Shown: positions 1 to 8,615 of the stretch, one piece after another
Layout of the letters: the number at the start of each line of letters is the position of its first letter
Numbering within the stretch: position 1 is the first letter of the stretch
Source of the DNA: Actinomycetes bacterium
GTDB taxonomy: Bacteria > Actinomycetota > Actinomycetes > Propionibacteriales > Propionibacteriaceae
Assembly: GCA_029778515.1 (NCBI GenBank)
Contig: JAKOQD010000240.1
Location: 1-29,425, forward strand
Length of the DNA stretch: 29,425 nucleotides
Direction: 5' to 3'
Position numbers and translations under genes: made by a program
Notes under the pieces: model-generated
Told to the model about the DNA's origin: nothing
Databases searched by the model: none
Seen by the model: the letters and a program-made list of their open reading frames with translations, nothing else

Positions 1-633
<633 letters not shown>

Positions 634-636
634 TTA

Positions 637-1179
637 CTAGTTGGCCAGCCGGACGGCCGGACGAGTCTTGTCGATCTTGGCACGGTCACTGAGGGAGCGG
701 CTGCCCCGGCCAAGCGCGACCAGGCCGGACTGCACCAGTTCGCGGACGCCATACGGCTTCAGCATCTCCAACAGGGCACCCAGTTTGTCAGGCGAACCCG
801 TCGCCTCGATGGTCATGGAGTCGTTGTGGACGTCCACGGTCTTGGCGCGGAAGAGCTGCACGATCTCGATGATCTGGCTGCGGGTGGCCGGGTCAGCCTT
901 CACCTTGATGAGCATGAGCTCCCGGGCGACCGAGGAGGCCGGTTCCAGCTCGACGATCTTGAGCACCTCGATCAGCTTGTTCAGCTGCTTCACGATCTGC
1001 TCCAGCACCAACTGGCTGTCCACGGCCACCTGGACGGTGATCCGGGAGAACTCCTCGTTCTCGGTCGGGCCGACCGCGAGCGACTCGATGTTGTAGCCCC
1101 GCCGAGCGAAGAGGCCGGCGATGCGTGCGAGGACACCCGGCTTGTTCTCCACCAGGACGCTCAGAGTGTGCGTGTTCAC
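637..1179 (-). CDS. ilvN: Acetolactate synthase small (regulatory) subunit
   Basis: Regulatory subunit of acetohydroxyacid synthase; it binds valine and stimulates and feedback-controls IlvB. The protein is 180 aa, usual for the family. An N-terminal ACT domain (about residues 4-75) shows [19 protein letters not shown] and the [11 protein letters not shown] stretch, followed by the C-terminal small-subunit domain. I chose the GTG at 1179 because it overlaps the ilvB stop in a GTGA junction and follows a GGGGAGAGG ribosome site. A longer frame start at 1200 would add seven Gly/Arg-rich residues that look non-native. The 4-bp overlap implies translational coupling with IlvB, its obligate partner. 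Confidence 0.96.
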   Translation of the reverse strand: MNTHTLSVLVENKPGVLARIAGLFARRGYNIESLAVGPTENEEFSRITVQVAVDSQLVLEQIVKQLNKLIEVLKIVELEPASSVARELMLIKVKADPATRSQIIEIVQLFRAKTVDVHNDSMTIEATGSPDKLGALLEMLKPYGVRELVQSGLVALGRGSRSLSDRAKIDKTRPAVRLAN

Positions 1180-2924
1180 AGGTCCTCTCCCCCTTCCCAA
1201 TCGGGCGCGAGGTCCCGAGCGATCTTGATGTCGTCATTGCTGGTGCCGGCTGCGACCATCGGCCAGACCATCGCGTCCTTGTGCACCACGAATTCGACCA
1301 CGACCGGACGGTCGTTGATCGCCATCGCCTGCTTGATCACCTCTTCGACCTCTTCGGGGGTCTCGGCGCGCAGGCCGACCGCGCCCATGGCCTCGGCCAG
1401 CTTCGGGAAGTCGGGCACCCGATGGCTCTGCAGGTTCGTGTTCGAGTAGCGCTCCTTGTAGAACAGGGTCTGCCACTGCCGCACCATGCCGAGGCTGCGG
1501 TTGTTCAGCACCGCGATCTTGATCGGAATGCCTTCCAGGGCGCAGGTCACCAGTTCCTGGTTGGTCATCTGGAAGCAGCCGTCACCGTCGATGCCCCACA
1601 CCACGTCGTCCGGACGGCCGACCTTGGCGCCCATCGCCGCCGGCACGCAGTAGCCCATGGTGCCCGCGCCGCCGGAGTTCAGGAACTTTCCCGGACGCTC
1701 GTGCGGTAGCAGGTGTGCGGCCCACATCTGGTGCTGGCCCACACCTGCTGCGAAAGTCGCGTCCGGACCGGCGATCGCACCGATCCGCTGGATCACGTAC
1801 TCGGGGCTGAGTAGCCCGTCCTCGATCGGCTCGTACTCGTTGACGACGTACCGATCCCGCAGGCCGTCCAGGTAGCGCACCCATTCGGTCGGACGGCCCA
1901 GCTCGGTCTGGCGCAGCGTGTCGTTCAGCTCGCGGATCACCTCGGCGAGGTCGCCGACGATCGGGACGTCCGCCAGCCGATTCTTCGAGATCTCCGCCGG
2001 GTCGATGTCAGCGTGGATGACCTTGGCCTCGGGCGCGAACGAGTCGAGCTTTCCGGTCACCCGGTCGTCGAAGCGAGCGCCGAGGGTGATCAGCAGGTCG
2101 GAGCGCTGCAGGGCGCCGACCGCGGCCACCGTCCCGTGCATTCCAGGCATGCCGTAGTTCAGCTCGTGGCTGTCCGGGATCGCACCGCGAGCCATCAGCG
2201 TGGTCACCACCGGGATGCCGGTGATGTCAACCAGTTCGGCCAGTTCCGCCCACGCGCGGGCCCGGTTCACGCCGCCACCGACGTACAGCACCGGACGCTG
2301 GGCCCCAGCGATCAGCCGCGCCGCCTCGCGAATCTGCTTGCCGTGCGGCTTGGCCACCGGGTGGTAGCCGGGCAGGTCGAGCTCCTCGGGCCACACGAAC
2401 GGCGCGGACATGGCCAGCGCGTCCTTGGCTATGTCGACCAGCACCGGCCCCGGACGGCCGGTGGCCGCCAGGTGGAAGGCCGCGGCGATGGCGTGCGGGA
2501 TGTCCGTCGGATCGGTGATCAGGAAGCTGTGCTTGGTGATCGGGAAGGTGATGCCCCGGATGTCGGCCTCCTGGAAGGCGTCCGTGCCAATCGCGCGGCT
2601 GGCCACCTGGCCGGTGATCGCGACCATCGGCACCGAGTCCATGTAGGCGTCGCCGATGGCGGTCACCAGGTTGGTCGCGCCCGGACCGGAGGTCGCCATG
2701 CACACGCCGACCCGTCCGGTGACGTGCGCGTAGCCCTCGGCGGCATGCCCGGCGCCCTGCTCGTGGCGCACCAGGATGTGCCGGATCTTCGAGTCGTAGA
2801 GCGGGTCGTAGGCCGGCAGGATCGAGCCACCGGGGATGCCGAAGATGACATCCACGCCGACGCGCTCGAGGGATTCGACCAGGGCTTGGGCTCCGGTGAG
2901 CATGGGCGGTGTGTCCGGTGGCAT
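1176..2924 (-). CDS. ilvB: Acetolactate synthase large (catalytic) subunit
   Basis: Thiamine-diphosphate enzyme that condenses two pyruvates, or pyruvate plus 2-oxobutyrate, to acetohydroxyacids; the first common step of branched-chain amino acid synthesis. At 582 aa it is of normal size. It shows the three-domain order: an N-terminal Pyr domain with the catalytic-Glu motif [14 protein letters not shown], a central FAD-type domain, and a C-terminal ThDP domain with [15 protein letters not shown] followed by the distal NN of the GDG-X-NN motif. The ATG at 2924 follows an AGAAAGG ribosome site. Some 45 nt upstream is an intrinsic terminator and beyond it a leader peptide, so expression is expected to respond to branched-chain aminoacyl-tRNA levels. 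It overlaps ilvN by 4 bp. I see no anomalies. Confidence 0.97.
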   Translation of the reverse strand: MPPDTPPMLTGAQALVESLERVGVDVIFGIPGGSILPAYDPLYDSKIRHILVRHEQGAGHAAEGYAHVTGRVGVCMATSGPGATNLVTAIGDAYMDSVPMVAITGQVASRAIGTDAFQEADIRGITFPITKHSFLITDPTDIPHAIAAAFHLAATGRPGPVLVDIAKDALAMSAPFVWPEELDLPGYHPVAKPHGKQIREAARLIAGAQRPVLYVGGGVNRARAWAELAELVDITGIPVVTTLMARGAIPDSHELNYGMPGMHGTVAAVGALQRSDLLITLGARFDDRVTGKLDSFAPEAKVIHADIDPAEISKNRLADVPIVGDLAEVIRELNDTLRQTELGRPTEWVRYLDGLRDRYVVNEYEPIEDGLLSPEYVIQRIGAIAGPDATFAAGVGQHQMWAAHLLPHERPGKFLNSGGAGTMGYCVPAAMGAKVGRPDDVVWGIDGDGCFQMTNQELVTCALEGIPIKIAVLNNRSLGMVRQWQTLFYKERYSNTNLQSHRVPDFPKLAEAMGAVGLRAETPEEVEEVIKQAMAINDRPVVVEFVVHKDAMVWPMVAAGTSNDDIKIARDLAPDWEGGEDL

Positions 2925-2968
2925 CTCTCTACCTTTCTGTCGTGTTCTGTGTGACCGTCTCAGTGCAG

Positions 2969-3001
2969 AAAAAAACCCCCGCTGCTGGGCGCAGGCGAGG
3001 G
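2969..3001 (-). terminator. Intrinsic terminator of the ilvB attenuator
   Basis: On the minus strand a GC-rich hairpin pairs CCCTCGC (2995-3001) with GCGGGGG (2976-2982). An inner TGC/GCA pair closes a five-base loop, with one bulged base. Seven uridines follow immediately (2969-2975). This is a textbook rho-independent terminator placed 45 nt before the ilvB start and after a short leader frame, so it is most likely a regulated attenuator and not a gene-end terminator. Confidence 0.9.
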
Positions 3002-3038
3002 AGCGTGTCGGTGTGAGTAACTACTCAGCCGACACGCT
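3002..3038 (-). promoter_or_regulatory. Long leader hairpin upstream of the ilvB terminator
   Basis: Perfect ten-base arms AGCGTGTCGG (3002-3011) and CCGACACGCT (3029-3038) enclose a second nearly contiguous palindrome, TGAGTA-AC-TACTCA (3014-3027), giving a stem of about 16 bp with small internal irregularities. It spans the leader-peptide stop codon (3025-3027) and abuts the terminator stem directly. It is probably the pause or competing hairpin of the attenuator. A weaker alternative pairing of GGC-GAG near the leader stop with CUC-GCC in the terminator 5' arm could be the antiterminator, but that is inference from hand folding. Confidence 0.8.
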
Positions 3039-3066
3039 GGCTAACTACGAGGACGGTGTTCCGCAC
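3025..3066 (-). CDS. ilvB leader (attenuator) peptide, 13 aa
   Basis: A 13-codon frame starts GTG at 3066 and ends TGA at 3025. It encodes MRNTVLVVSQRVG, with a run of Val-Leu-Val-Val control codons (GTC CTC GTA GTT) at codons 5-8. Composition, size and position 100 nt before ilvB, ahead of hairpins and a terminator, match actinobacterial ilvB leader peptides, which commonly end in a basic residue plus Val-Gly. An in-frame TGA two codons upstream excludes a longer start. A GAGGA lies directly against the GTG, too close for a normal ribosome site. The GTG also falls at the predicted transcription start, so translation is probably leaderless. Confidence 0.85.
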   Translation of the reverse strand: MRNTVLVVSQRVG

Positions 3067-3101
3067 TCCTCAAGATTCGCGGTCGGACGCCGCCATGTCA
3101 A
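3067..3101 (-). promoter_or_regulatory. Predicted promoter of the ilvB leader / ilvBNC operon
   Basis: On the minus strand a perfect TTGACA -35 box (3096-3101) is followed, after exactly 17 nt, by GAATCT (3073-3078), a -10 box retaining the critical second A and last T. Six bases later comes the GTG of the leader peptide at 3066, the expected transcription start. The boxes were read directly from the sequence. The leaderless transcript is an inference. Confidence 0.65.
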
Positions 3102-3262
3102 TAAATGGCCGGTGCGTATCACATTGTGGGCGACCCGGAATTGCTCAACCCCAGCCTTCGACTTTGAGCGGGGCATGCGACGAATCTGAGTTGGCGGACT
3201 GGCAAGTCGACACGCCGATGAGTGACGATGCTGCGGACCCGCAACTTCGAGAAGGGACCGGC

Positions 3263-4516
3263 ATGCGCACCCTCCAGCTGCCCCCGACCGTCCGTCCGCT
3301 GCTGTCGGCTGCCATCGGCGCGACCGTGTTGGGGGTCGCGCTCGCCGGCAACGTCGTGCCCGCGCAGGCAGACGAACCCGTCGTGCCGCTGAACTCGCAG
3401 GTGACCATCGTCGGCGCCGGCTGGGGCCATGGCCGCGGGATGTCGCAGTACGGCGCCTACGGGGCAGCCAGCAGCGGTCTGGACTACACCGCGATCGTCG
3501 GCTTCTACTATCCGGGCACCGAACTGTCGAAGCTGGACGCGGGCAACACCGTCCGGGTCTGGCTGACCGCCGACACCGACGCGAAGCTGCACTTCCGCAA
3601 GGTATCCGGCCTGCAGGTGCGCGACGACGCCGGCACCACGCTCACCTTGCCGACGACTTCGAAGTACACCAAGTGGCGGATCAACAAGTCCGGCAGCAAT
3701 CGGGTGCTGTACTACCGGAACAAGTCGGGCAAGTACGTGAAGCTGAAGAACAAGCTGCAGCCGGCCGCGAACTGGTACGTGGCCAACCCCAGGACCGGAA
3801 CCGTGAAGCTGGCGCTGCCGAGCGGTGAGACCAAGTCATATCGCGGTTCGCTCGGCCTGGCGTTCACCGCTGCGGGGGCCCGCACGGTCAACTACGTGGC
3901 GATGGAGGACTACCTGCGTTCGGTGGTGCCGGCCGAGATGCCCGCTTCCTGGGCTACGGAAGCCGTCAAGGCGCAGTCGGTGGCGGCCCGCACCTACGCG
4001 GCGCGGCTGCGTGCGAAGGCTGCCGCAGGCTCCGGCTATGACCTCTGCGACACCTCAGCGTGCCAGGTCTACAAGGGCCTGGCCTGGGAGCACGCAGCCA
4101 GCGACCGCGCGATCGCGGCCACCGCCGATCAGGTGCTGCTCTACCAGGGACAGCCCGCGATGACCGAGTTTTCGTCTTCGAACGGTGGCTGGTCGGCGGC
4201 GGGTGGGGCTGATCAGCCCTATCTGAAGTCCCAGCCCGACCCGTACGACGGGGTCAAGCGCGACCAGACCTGGCAGGTGACGGTCAGCACGAGCAAGCTC
4301 GCCAAGCTGTTCCCTGGCATCGGCGCATTGACCTCGGTGCAGGTGCTGACCCGCGACGGCAACGGCACCTACGGCGGACGCGTGGAGTCGGTTCAGCTCA
4401 CCGGTTCTGCCGGTGCGCTGACGGTCACGGGGGCCGACTTCAAGCGCAAGCTCGGCCTGAAGGAACGGTTGTTCACCGTATCCACCGGCACCGCGACCAC
4501 GCTGGCGCGCAAGTAG
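3263..4516 (+). CDS. Exported SpoIID/LytB-domain protein
   Basis: Protein of 417 aa with a Sec-type signal peptide: MRTLQ start, hydrophobic core LLSAAIGATVLGVALAG, and probable signal peptidase I cleavage after AQA near residue 36. The mature part begins with IVGAGWGHGRGMSQYGAYGAA, a typical opening of SpoIID/LytB proteins. About 180 residues later it has VPAEMPASWATEAVKAQSVAARTYA, the family core carrying the conserved Glu, then STACQVYKG. SpoIID itself is a peptidoglycan lytic transglycosylase of sporulation; actinobacterial homologues are uncharacterised cell-wall proteins, so enzymatic activity is only inferred. I chose the ATG at 3263 because it follows GAAGGGA at good spacing and exposes the signal peptide; the frame is open further upstream (ATG at 3218) but without such features. 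It is monocistronic and divergent from ilvB. Confidence 0.88.
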   Translation: MRTLQLPPTVRPLLSAAIGATVLGVALAGNVVPAQADEPVVPLNSQVTIVGAGWGHGRGMSQYGAYGAASSGLDYTAIVGFYYPGTELSKLDAGNTVRVWLTADTDAKLHFRKVSGLQVRDDAGTTLTLPTTSKYTKWRINKSGSNRVLYYRNKSGKYVKLKNKLQPAANWYVANPRTGTVKLALPSGETKSYRGSLGLAFTAAGARTVNYVAMEDYLRSVVPAEMPASWATEAVKAQSVAARTYAARLRAKAAAGSGYDLCDTSACQVYKGLAWEHAASDRAIAATADQVLLYQGQPAMTEFSSSNGGWSAAGGADQPYLKSQPDPYDGVKRDQTWQVTVSTSKLAKLFPGIGALTSVQVLTRDGNGTYGGRVESVQLTGSAGALTVTGADFKRKLGLKERLFTVSTGTATTLARK

Positions 4517-4530
4517 CCGAGCAATGCACC

Positions 4531-4575
4531 AAAGTGGACGGTTCCGCGCTGTGACGGCGAGCTACCGTCCAATTT
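4531..4575. terminator. Candidate bidirectional terminator between convergent genes
   Basis: Inverted repeat with 12-base arms, AAAGTGGACGGT (4531-4542) and ACCGTCCAATTT (4564-4575), one mismatch, separated by 21 bases. A-rich and T-rich outer ends give a short U-run on either strand. It sits in the 75-bp gap between the convergent SpoIID-domain and HIT genes, the expected place for a shared terminator. Confidence 0.6.
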
Positions 4576-4591
4576 GTTGGGAATCCGCGAG

Positions 4592-4990
4592 CTAGGCCTC
4601 GGTCAACTGTCGGTAGACCCGGTCCAGATCGATGCCCGGCTCCCGCTGCAGCAGTTCGCCCAGGCCCGGACGCCGGGCAAACCGCGGCACCAGGTGGAAG
4701 TGCAGATGGAACACTTCCTGGCCGGCGGCCACGCCAGAGTTGCTGAGCAGGTTTAGGCCGTCCGCGCTCAACCGGTCGACCAGCAGCCGGGACGTGGCCG
4801 CGATCGCCGGGGCGACCTCGCTGAGCACCTCCGGCTCACCGAGCAGGTCGTCGAGGTGTCGGCGCGGCACGACCAGAGTGTGTCCGACGTGCCAGGGGTT
4901 GATGTCGAGGAAGGCAATCGCTGCTTCGTCGGCGTAGATCTGCTTCGAAGGAATCTCGCCGGCGACGATGCTGCAGAACAGGCAACTCAT
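4592..4990 (-). CDS. HIT-family nucleotide hydrolase
   Basis: Small cytoplasmic protein of 132 aa of the histidine-triad superfamily (HINT/FHIT-type), which hydrolyses nucleoside phosphoramidates or dinucleoside polyphosphates; the physiological substrate is unknown. It starts MSCLFCSIVAGEIPS, with the CxxC of bacterial HIT proteins. The catalytic triad HLHFHLV has histidines at residues 95, 97 and 99, and a conserved FLDINPWHVGHTLVVPRRH segment lies at about 27-45. The ATG at 4990 lies 5 nt after the hisF stop, so the two genes are probably co-transcribed; the ribosome site must lie inside hisF. The longer open frame upstream has no family similarity. Confidence 0.93.
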   Translation of the reverse strand: MSCLFCSIVAGEIPSKQIYADEAAIAFLDINPWHVGHTLVVPRRHLDDLLGEPEVLSEVAPAIAATSRLLVDRLSADGLNLLSNSGVAAGQEVFHLHFHLVPRFARRPGLGELLQREPGIDLDRVYRQLTEA

Positions 4991-4995
4991 GTGGC

Positions 4996-5757
4996 TCAGC
5001 GTACGGCGAAACCGGCCGCGGAAAGGCCCGCCTTCACCTGGCTGATGCTGAGGGTCTGGTAGTGGAAGACGCTGGCGGCCAGGACCGCGTCCGCTCCGGC
5101 TCGGGCTGCTTCGACGAAGTGCTCGACCGTGCCTGCTCCCCCCGAGGCGATCACCGGCACATCCACCACAGCTTTGACCGCGCGAATGAGTTCGAGGTCG
5201 AAGCCGTCTGTGGTGCCGTCGGCGTCCATCGAGTTCAGCAGGATCTCGCCCACGCCGCGCTCGGCGGCTTCGCGAACCCAGGCGATGGCGTCCAGGCCCG
5301 CGGACGTCCGTCCGCCATGAGTGGTCACGCCAAAGCCCGACGGCTGCCCGGCCTCGCGCCGGGCGTCGAGCGACAGCACCAGCACCTGGTCGCCGAAGCG
5401 GCGGACGATCTCGTCGATCGCCGGCGGACGGTTGATCGCGCCGGTGTTGATCCCGACCTTGTCCGCGCCGGTGCGCAGCAGCCGGTCGACGTCTTCGACA
5501 CCGCGGACTCCCCCACCCACGCACAGCGGAATGAACACTGTTTCGGCGGTCCGGGTGACCACGTCGTAAGTGGTCGCGCGACCATCAGCCGAAGCGGAGA
5601 TGTCCAGGAAGACCAACTCGTCCGCCCCCTCGGCGCCATAGGCGGCGGCGAGTTCGACCGGGTCGCCGGCGTCCCGGAGGTTCCGGAAGTTCACGCCCTT
5701 GACGACTCGCCCATCATGGACGTCCAGACAGGGGATCACGCGCAAGGCCAGAGTCAT
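4996..5757 (-). CDS. hisF: Imidazole glycerol phosphate synthase cyclase subunit
   Basis: Cyclase half of the HisF-HisH complex. It uses ammonia from HisH to convert PRFAR to imidazole glycerol phosphate and AICAR, linking histidine and purine synthesis. The 253-aa length matches the family. The (beta-alpha)8 barrel begins [16 protein letters not shown] with catalytic Asp12; the second catalytic acid is Asp131 in [11 protein letters not shown]. The phosphate-binding loops IPLCVGGGV and VIASGGAGT are present. The ATG at 5757 is the first good start. HisH and the other his genes are not in the window. A repeat-bearing gap of about 130 bp separates it from the helicase upstream, so it may have its own promoter; the HIT gene follows 5 nt later. 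Confidence 0.97.
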   Translation of the reverse strand: MTLALRVIPCLDVHDGRVVKGVNFRNLRDAGDPVELAAAYGAEGADELVFLDISASADGRATTYDVVTRTAETVFIPLCVGGGVRGVEDVDRLLRTGADKVGINTGAINRPPAIDEIVRRFGDQVLVLSLDARREAGQPSGFGVTTHGGRTSAGLDAIAWVREAAERGVGEILLNSMDADGTTDGFDLELIRAVKAVVDVPVIASGGAGTVEHFVEAARAGADAVLAASVFHYQTLSISQVKAGLSAAGFAVR

Positions 5758-5817
5758 GGGCCCAGCCTAGGCGCTGCGGTGACGCCGCACGGACCCGTCC
5801 GGCCGCATCTCCCTGGT

Positions 5818-5891
5818 GCGGAAAGGTACCGTCCCCGACGAGAACAATGCCTTGCCAGAGGCGATTTGCGACGCGGAAAGGAACCGTCCCC
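5818..5891. repeat. Paired 19-bp direct repeats flush with the helicase stop codon
   Basis: GCGGAAAGGTACCGTCCCC (5818-5836) and GCGGAAAGGAACCGTCCCC (5873-5891) are direct repeats differing at one base, 55 bp apart. On the minus strand the second copy begins at the very next base after the helicase TAG (5892-5894). From memory, GGGGACGGT-A/T-CC motifs occur around REP-associated Y1 transposase genes in diverse bacteria; no such transposase is in the window. Probably a small non-autonomous REP/MITE-like element occupying the helY-hisF gap. Confidence 0.7.
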
Positions 5892-8615
5892 CTAGTCCTC
5901 GAGCGGGGCGGCGTCCACCACGCCGCGGCGGATGCCGGCGATCACCTCTCGACAGACCCGGCGCAGTTCGCCGGGGCCCACCGCGTCCGCGAGCTGGCCG
6001 GCGGCGTCCACCACCATCCGCGCCCAGCGGACGAAGTCGCCGGCGGTCAGCCCGGACAGGTACAACACGTCGGCCAACTCGGCACCCGCGGTCCACGCGT
6101 GAATAGCTTCGGCGAAGCCGATGTCCGGCGGGTCGTGGCTGGGCAGCCGGTGGTCGCGCTCGGCCAGCGAGACCTGGCGCCACAGGTTCCGCAGCGCCTG
6201 CTGCGCCTCTTCCGACCTGCGATCCGGCATTCGGGCCGGTGCCCTCCGATCACCCCGCGCCTCATAGACCAGGGCGGAAATGACCGCAGCCAACTGCGGC
6301 GCGCTCAGCCCGTCGAAGATGCCATCGACGACTGCCTCAGCGGTCACCAGGTCCAATTCGGAATAGATCCGGGCCAGCATCCGGCCGCGCTCGGTGACGT
6401 GTTTGCCGCCGTCAGCGCTCAGATAGCCCATCGATTCCAGCACCGCACACACCCGGTCGAACCGCACCGCAATAGTGTTGGTGCGGCGGTCGGCCTGGCC
6501 CTGCAGCGCCTCGTTGTCCCGCTCCAGCCGCAACGCGGCTTCGGCATAGCGAGCGTGCTGTTCGCGATCCGGGCAGCCGTGGACGGGGTGCGCCCGCAAC
6601 TCCCGGCGCAACTCCGCGATCCGCACCATGGCGTCCGGATCAGCCTGGTCGGCGTCCGCCGTCGCCACCGGACGGTCCCGCTGCAGCTTCGCCAGCAGCG
6701 CGGCGGCAAGGTTGCGGCGCATCGCCGGCGAGCGCGAGTCGAAGTGCTTCGGCACCTTCAGGAAGCCACCTACCGACGGCGGGTATGGGAAGTCGGCCAC
6801 CGACACCCGCTTGAGCTGCCGATCCGCGGTGAGCACGGTGGGCGCCGACCCTTCCTGCCCGAGCCCGGATTCGACCACCACGGCCCAGCCGCGATGCCGT
6901 CGACCGGGGATGTCGATGATGTCGCCGGTCTTGAGCGTCCCCAGCGCTTCGATCACCTCGGCGCGCCGATCCGAACGGCGCGCTCGCGCGACCGCGGCTT
7001 CGGCGGCGCCAACGCGGGCGCGCAGCCGGAAGTACTCCTCGGCGTCCCCCTCGGTGCAGGCGGCCTGCGCCCACTCGGACGCGATCCGCTCCCGGTTCGT
7101 CGCGATCCCCTTGGCGAGACCGACCACCGAGCGGTCGGACTGGAACTGCGCGAAGGACTGTTCCAGCAGCACCCGGGCACGCTCGCGGCCGGCGGTTGCG
7201 ACCAGGTTCACCGCCATGTTGTAGGTCGGCGAGAAGGACGAACGAAGCGGGTAGGTACGCCGCGAAGCCAGTCCGGCAAGCGCGCGCGGGTCGAGCCCGG
7301 GTTGCCAGCAGACCACCGCGTGACCCTCGACGTCGATGCCGCGACGGCCGGCCCGTCCGGTGAGCTGGGTGAACTCGCCGGCGGTCACGTCGGCGTGGGT
7401 CTCGCCGTTGTACTTCACCAGCCGCTCAAGTACTACGGAGCGAGCGGGCATGTTGATGCCCAAAGCCAACGTCTCGGTGGCGAAGACGACCTTCACCAGT
7501 CCCTCGGAGAAGCCCTCCTCGACCGCCTCCTTGAACGCAGGCAGCAGTCCGGCGTGATGGGCCGCGATGCCATCGGTGAAGGCGGCCAGGAAGCGGTCGA
7601 ACTCCAGAGCGGCGAGATCGCCCTGGCTCAGCCCCGCGATGTGCCGCTGGGCGATCTCACGAAGCCGGGCGCGCTCGGCCGCCGATGTGAGCCGCAGCCC
7701 CGAGTTGAGCAACTGGCCCACGGCCGTATCGCAGCCCTGCCGGGAGAAGATGAAGATGATCGCGGGCAGCAGGTTCTCCGCGGCGAGCCGTTCCACCATC
7801 GCGTCCCTGCGGGGCACCAGCCGGCGGCTCGCCTCCTGGCGTTCGCTTGCAGCGCCGCCGCCGTAGCGGCCCGAGCCGTAGCCACCGCGCCGGCCGTTGC
7901 CCGATCGGCCGCGCGGACGGCGACTGTCGTCGCGTTGCGAACGGGACTCTTCCTTGGCCAATCGCACGAGTTCGGGGTTCACGTCCGGGCCGTCGAACAG
8001 TTCCAGCAACCGGCGTCCGGCCAGCACGTGCTGGTAGAGCGGGACCGGACGCCGCTCGGTGACGACGACTTCGACGCCGCCGCGCACCTCGCTGAGCCAG
8101 TCGCCGAACTCCTCGGCGTTGCTGACCGTGGCCGACAGCGCCACCAACTGCACCGAGTCCGCCAGCGAGATGATCACTTCCTCCCAGACCGCACCCCGGA
8201 ACCGGTCGGCGAGATAATGCACCTCGTCCATCACCACGAAGCCAAGGTTCGCCAGCGTCGATGAGCCTGCGTAGATCATGTTGCGCAGCACCTCGGTGGT
8301 CATCACGACCACTTGGGCGTCTCCGTTGATCGAGGTGTCGCCGGTGAGTAGTCCGACCGCGTCCTCGCCGTGCCGCTCACAAAGGTCGTGGTACTTCTGG
8401 TTGCTCAGCGCCTTGATCGGGGTGGTGTAGAAGCACTTGCGTCCGGTCTGCAGGGCGAGGAAGACCGCGAACTCCCCCACCACGGTCTTGCCCGCGCCGG
8501 TCGGTGCAGCCACGAGCACGCCGTGACCGTTGGCGACATGGGTGCAGGCCTCCACCTGGTAGTCGTCAAGGGCGAATGGGTAGCCGGACGCGAAGGTCTG
8601 CAGCGCGTCAGCCAT
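5892..8615 (-). CDS. helY: HelY/Mtr4-like DEVH-box RNA helicase
   Basis: Superfamily 2 Ski2-like helicase of 907 aa, the actinobacterial HelY group, related to eukaryotic Mtr4/Ski2; its exact role in bacteria is not settled. Walker A APTGAGKT has Lys43; the DEVH Walker B spans residues 130-133, followed by YLADRFRGAVWEEVI; motif III is SAT. The second RecA domain carries FATETLALGINMPARSVV and motif VI QLTGRAGRRGID, and the C-terminus matches the DSHCT-type helical region. An Arg/Gly/Ser-rich low-complexity insert lies between the RecA domains (about residues 225-263). The ATG at 8615 overlaps the upstream lipid-kinase gene by 8 bp. Linkage to tatC, tatA and pafBC mirrors mycobacteria. The 3' end abuts a repeat element. 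Confidence 0.92.
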   Translation of the reverse strand: MADALQTFASGYPFALDDYQVEACTHVANGHGVLVAAPTGAGKTVVGEFAVFLALQTGRKCFYTTPIKALSNQKYHDLCERHGEDAVGLLTGDTSINGDAQVVVMTTEVLRNMIYAGSSTLANLGFVVMDEVHYLADRFRGAVWEEVIISLADSVQLVALSATVSNAEEFGDWLSEVRGGVEVVVTERRPVPLYQHVLAGRRLLELFDGPDVNPELVRLAKEESRSQRDDSRRPRGRSGNGRRGGYGSGRYGGGAASERQEASRRLVPRRDAMVERLAAENLLPAIIFIFSRQGCDTAVGQLLNSGLRLTSAAERARLREIAQRHIAGLSQGDLAALEFDRFLAAFTDGIAAHHAGLLPAFKEAVEEGFSEGLVKVVFATETLALGINMPARSVVLERLVKYNGETHADVTAGEFTQLTGRAGRRGIDVEGHAVVCWQPGLDPRALAGLASRRTYPLRSSFSPTYNMAVNLVATAGRERARVLLEQSFAQFQSDRSVVGLAKGIATNRERIASEWAQAACTEGDAEEYFRLRARVGAAEAAVARARRSDRRAEVIEALGTLKTGDIIDIPGRRHRGWAVVVESGLGQEGSAPTVLTADRQLKRVSVADFPYPPSVGGFLKVPKHFDSRSPAMRRNLAAALLAKLQRDRPVATADADQADPDAMVRIAELRRELRAHPVHGCPDREQHARYAEAALRLERDNEALQGQADRRTNTIAVRFDRVCAVLESMGYLSADGGKHVTERGRMLARIYSELDLVTAEAVVDGIFDGLSAPQLAAVISALVYEARGDRRAPARMPDRRSEEAQQALRNLWRQVSLAERDHRLPSHDPPDIGFAEAIHAWTAGAELADVLYLSGLTAGDFVRWARMVVDAAGQLADAVGPGELRRVCREVIAGIRRGVVDAAPLED

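Noticed and set aside
5774..5788. TGCGG-TGACG-CCGCA palindrome upstream of hisF
   Set aside because: Five-bp arms only and no further support as an operator or terminator.
5847..8264. Plus-strand open frame of 805 codons opposite the helicase
   Set aside because: It mirrors helY codon structure, has no recognisable domain, and the helicase on the minus strand carries all expected motifs.
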